From JASMTM01 sp046483075 (GTDB taxonomy: Bacteria > Thermotogota > Thermotogae > Petrotogales > Kosmotogaceae), in assembly GCA_046483075.1 (NCBI GenBank), contig JAWODV010000103.1:1-5439 (forward strand): 5,439 nucleotides of DNA. Reading direction: 5' to 3'. This document shows positions 4,757 through 5,439 of the stretch, in pieces. A model generated the notes under the pieces. The model was not told where the DNA came from and did not search any database. It worked only from the letters and a program-made list of their open reading frames with translations. A program made the position numbers and the translations under genes. The stretch's first letter is position 1; the number at the start of each line of letters is the position of its first letter.

Positions 4757-5439
4757 ATGGATAATTCAAGAAAACATAAAGATCACTTAATGCTTTCGGT
4801 TGATAAATTACCAGAAACAGTGCTATTACCAGGTGATCCAGGCAGAGTGTATGAAATAGCAAACTTTCTTGAAAATGTAAAAGAAGTAGGTAGCAACAGA
4901 AATTATATTACCTTAACAGGTGATTATAAAGGGTTTCCAATTGCTGTATGTTCAAGTGGTATTGGTGGTCCATCTACAGAAATTGCTGTTGTAGAACTGC
5001 ACAAATTGGGTGTGAAAAATATTATCAGGATTGGAACCTCTGGAGGTTTGTCCAAGGAACTTGCACCGGGTGATTTAGTAGTATTAACAAGTTGTGTAAG
5101 ATATTCAGGTACAACAAGTCTTTTTGTGCCAGAAAATTATCCTGCAGTTTCTGATTATAGAATTCTTTCTGCACTAATATATGCATGTGAAAAAAATAAA
5201 GTCAATTACCATGTGGGCATGGGACTTTCAATTGATTCATTCTATGCCACTAAACCCGAACCTTTAGGAGAAAGGTTACCAACAGATATTTTTGAAAAAC
5301 TGGATTATTGGATTAATTCAGGAGCACTTCAGCTTGATATGGAAGCAGCAACTCTTTTTGTTTTGGCTAAATTGTTAGGAATAAATGCTGGTGCAATATG
5401 CACAGTAGGATCAAATTTGACACTACATACAATGCCAGA
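4757..5439 (+). CDS. Nucleoside phosphorylase, uridine phosphorylase-like (3' part beyond window)
   Basis: The first 227 residues of a cytoplasmic enzyme that splits a nucleoside with phosphate into base and (deoxy)ribose-1-phosphate. It starts at ATG 4757, 4 bases after the permease stop; its ribosome site AAAGGA (4744-4749) lies inside that gene, so translation is coupled. Compared from memory with E. coli Udp (253 aa), the phosphate ligands fall at identical positions: G26 and R30 in PGDPGR, R48, and R91 and T94 in RIGTSGG. SSGIGGPSTEIA (66-77) and the ribose-binding MEAATL (195-200) are also kept, and H10 matches the His that contacts the 5'-OH. The uracil-binding residues differ: Udp Gln166 and Arg168 are Lys166 and Glu168 here, and Arg223 corresponds to Leu221. 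The catalytic Asp of bacterial PNP (VSDH) is also absent (VGSN). The family is clear and the base specificity open. Context suggests it acts on the transported compound. Confidence 0.88.
   Translation, partial: MDNSRKHKDHLMLSVDKLPETVLLPGDPGRVYEIANFLENVKEVGSNRNYITLTGDYKGFPIAVCSSGIGGPSTEIAVVELHKLGVKNIIRIGTSGGLSKELAPGDLVVLTSCVRYSGTTSLFVPENYPAVSDYRILSALIYACEKNKVNYHVGMGLSIDSFYATKPEPLGERLPTDIFEKLDYWINSGALQLDMEAATLFVLAKLLGINAGAICTVGSNLTLHTMP

Noticed and set aside
4757..5439. Purine nucleoside phosphorylase (DeoD) or MTA phosphorylase assignment
   Set aside because: Spacing of phosphate ligands and the MEAATL context match Udp better, and the PNP catalytic Asp (VSDH) is replaced by VGSN. The broader label of nucleoside phosphorylase is kept.

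Overview
The window looks like part of a chromosome from a low-G+C anaerobic bacterium, most plausibly a Thermotogales relative (Petrotoga/Defluviitoga-like) or a Firmicute. This is an inference from the AT-rich composition, the style of the sugar-type ABC transporter without its own ATPase gene, and the Thermotogales-like repeat lipoprotein. No rRNA, tRNA or other marker is present to settle it.

Left part (1-520, minus strand): the 5' end of a lipoprotein gene. It has a clear lipobox signal peptide followed by tandem fibronectin-III-like modules; the gene runs off the left edge. Its promoter (extended -10) reads leftward from about 550.

Middle (521-963): a 443-base stretch with no gene. It holds the lipoprotein promoter, a 9-bp inverted repeat, and a segment (about 640-780) that resembles a decayed right end of an IS200/IS605-type tnpB element, with two small hairpins. 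After that come an AT-rich promoter region and a perfect 16-bp palindrome just ahead of the regulator gene, which is the best operator candidate in the window.

Right part (964-5439, plus strand): a tight five-gene cluster that reads as one operon. It encodes a GntR regulator with a UTRA (HutC-type) effector domain, a family-1 extracellular solute-binding protein, two CUT1/MalFG-type permeases, and a nucleoside phosphorylase of the uridine phosphorylase type cut by the right edge. Gaps are 30, 48, 12 and 4 bases. The simplest model is substrate-induced uptake of a nucleoside or glycoside, followed by phosphorolysis in the cytoplasm, with the GntR protein controlling the operon through the palindrome. 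No ATPase gene is seen, so it lies downstream or is shared from elsewhere.

The most interesting point is the combination. A carbohydrate-class (CUT1) importer is joined to a nucleoside phosphorylase whose phosphate and ribose sites are intact, while its uracil-recognition residues (Gln166, Arg168 and Arg223 of E. coli Udp) are all replaced. This suggests a nucleoside-salvage system with an unusual base or nucleoside analogue as substrate.
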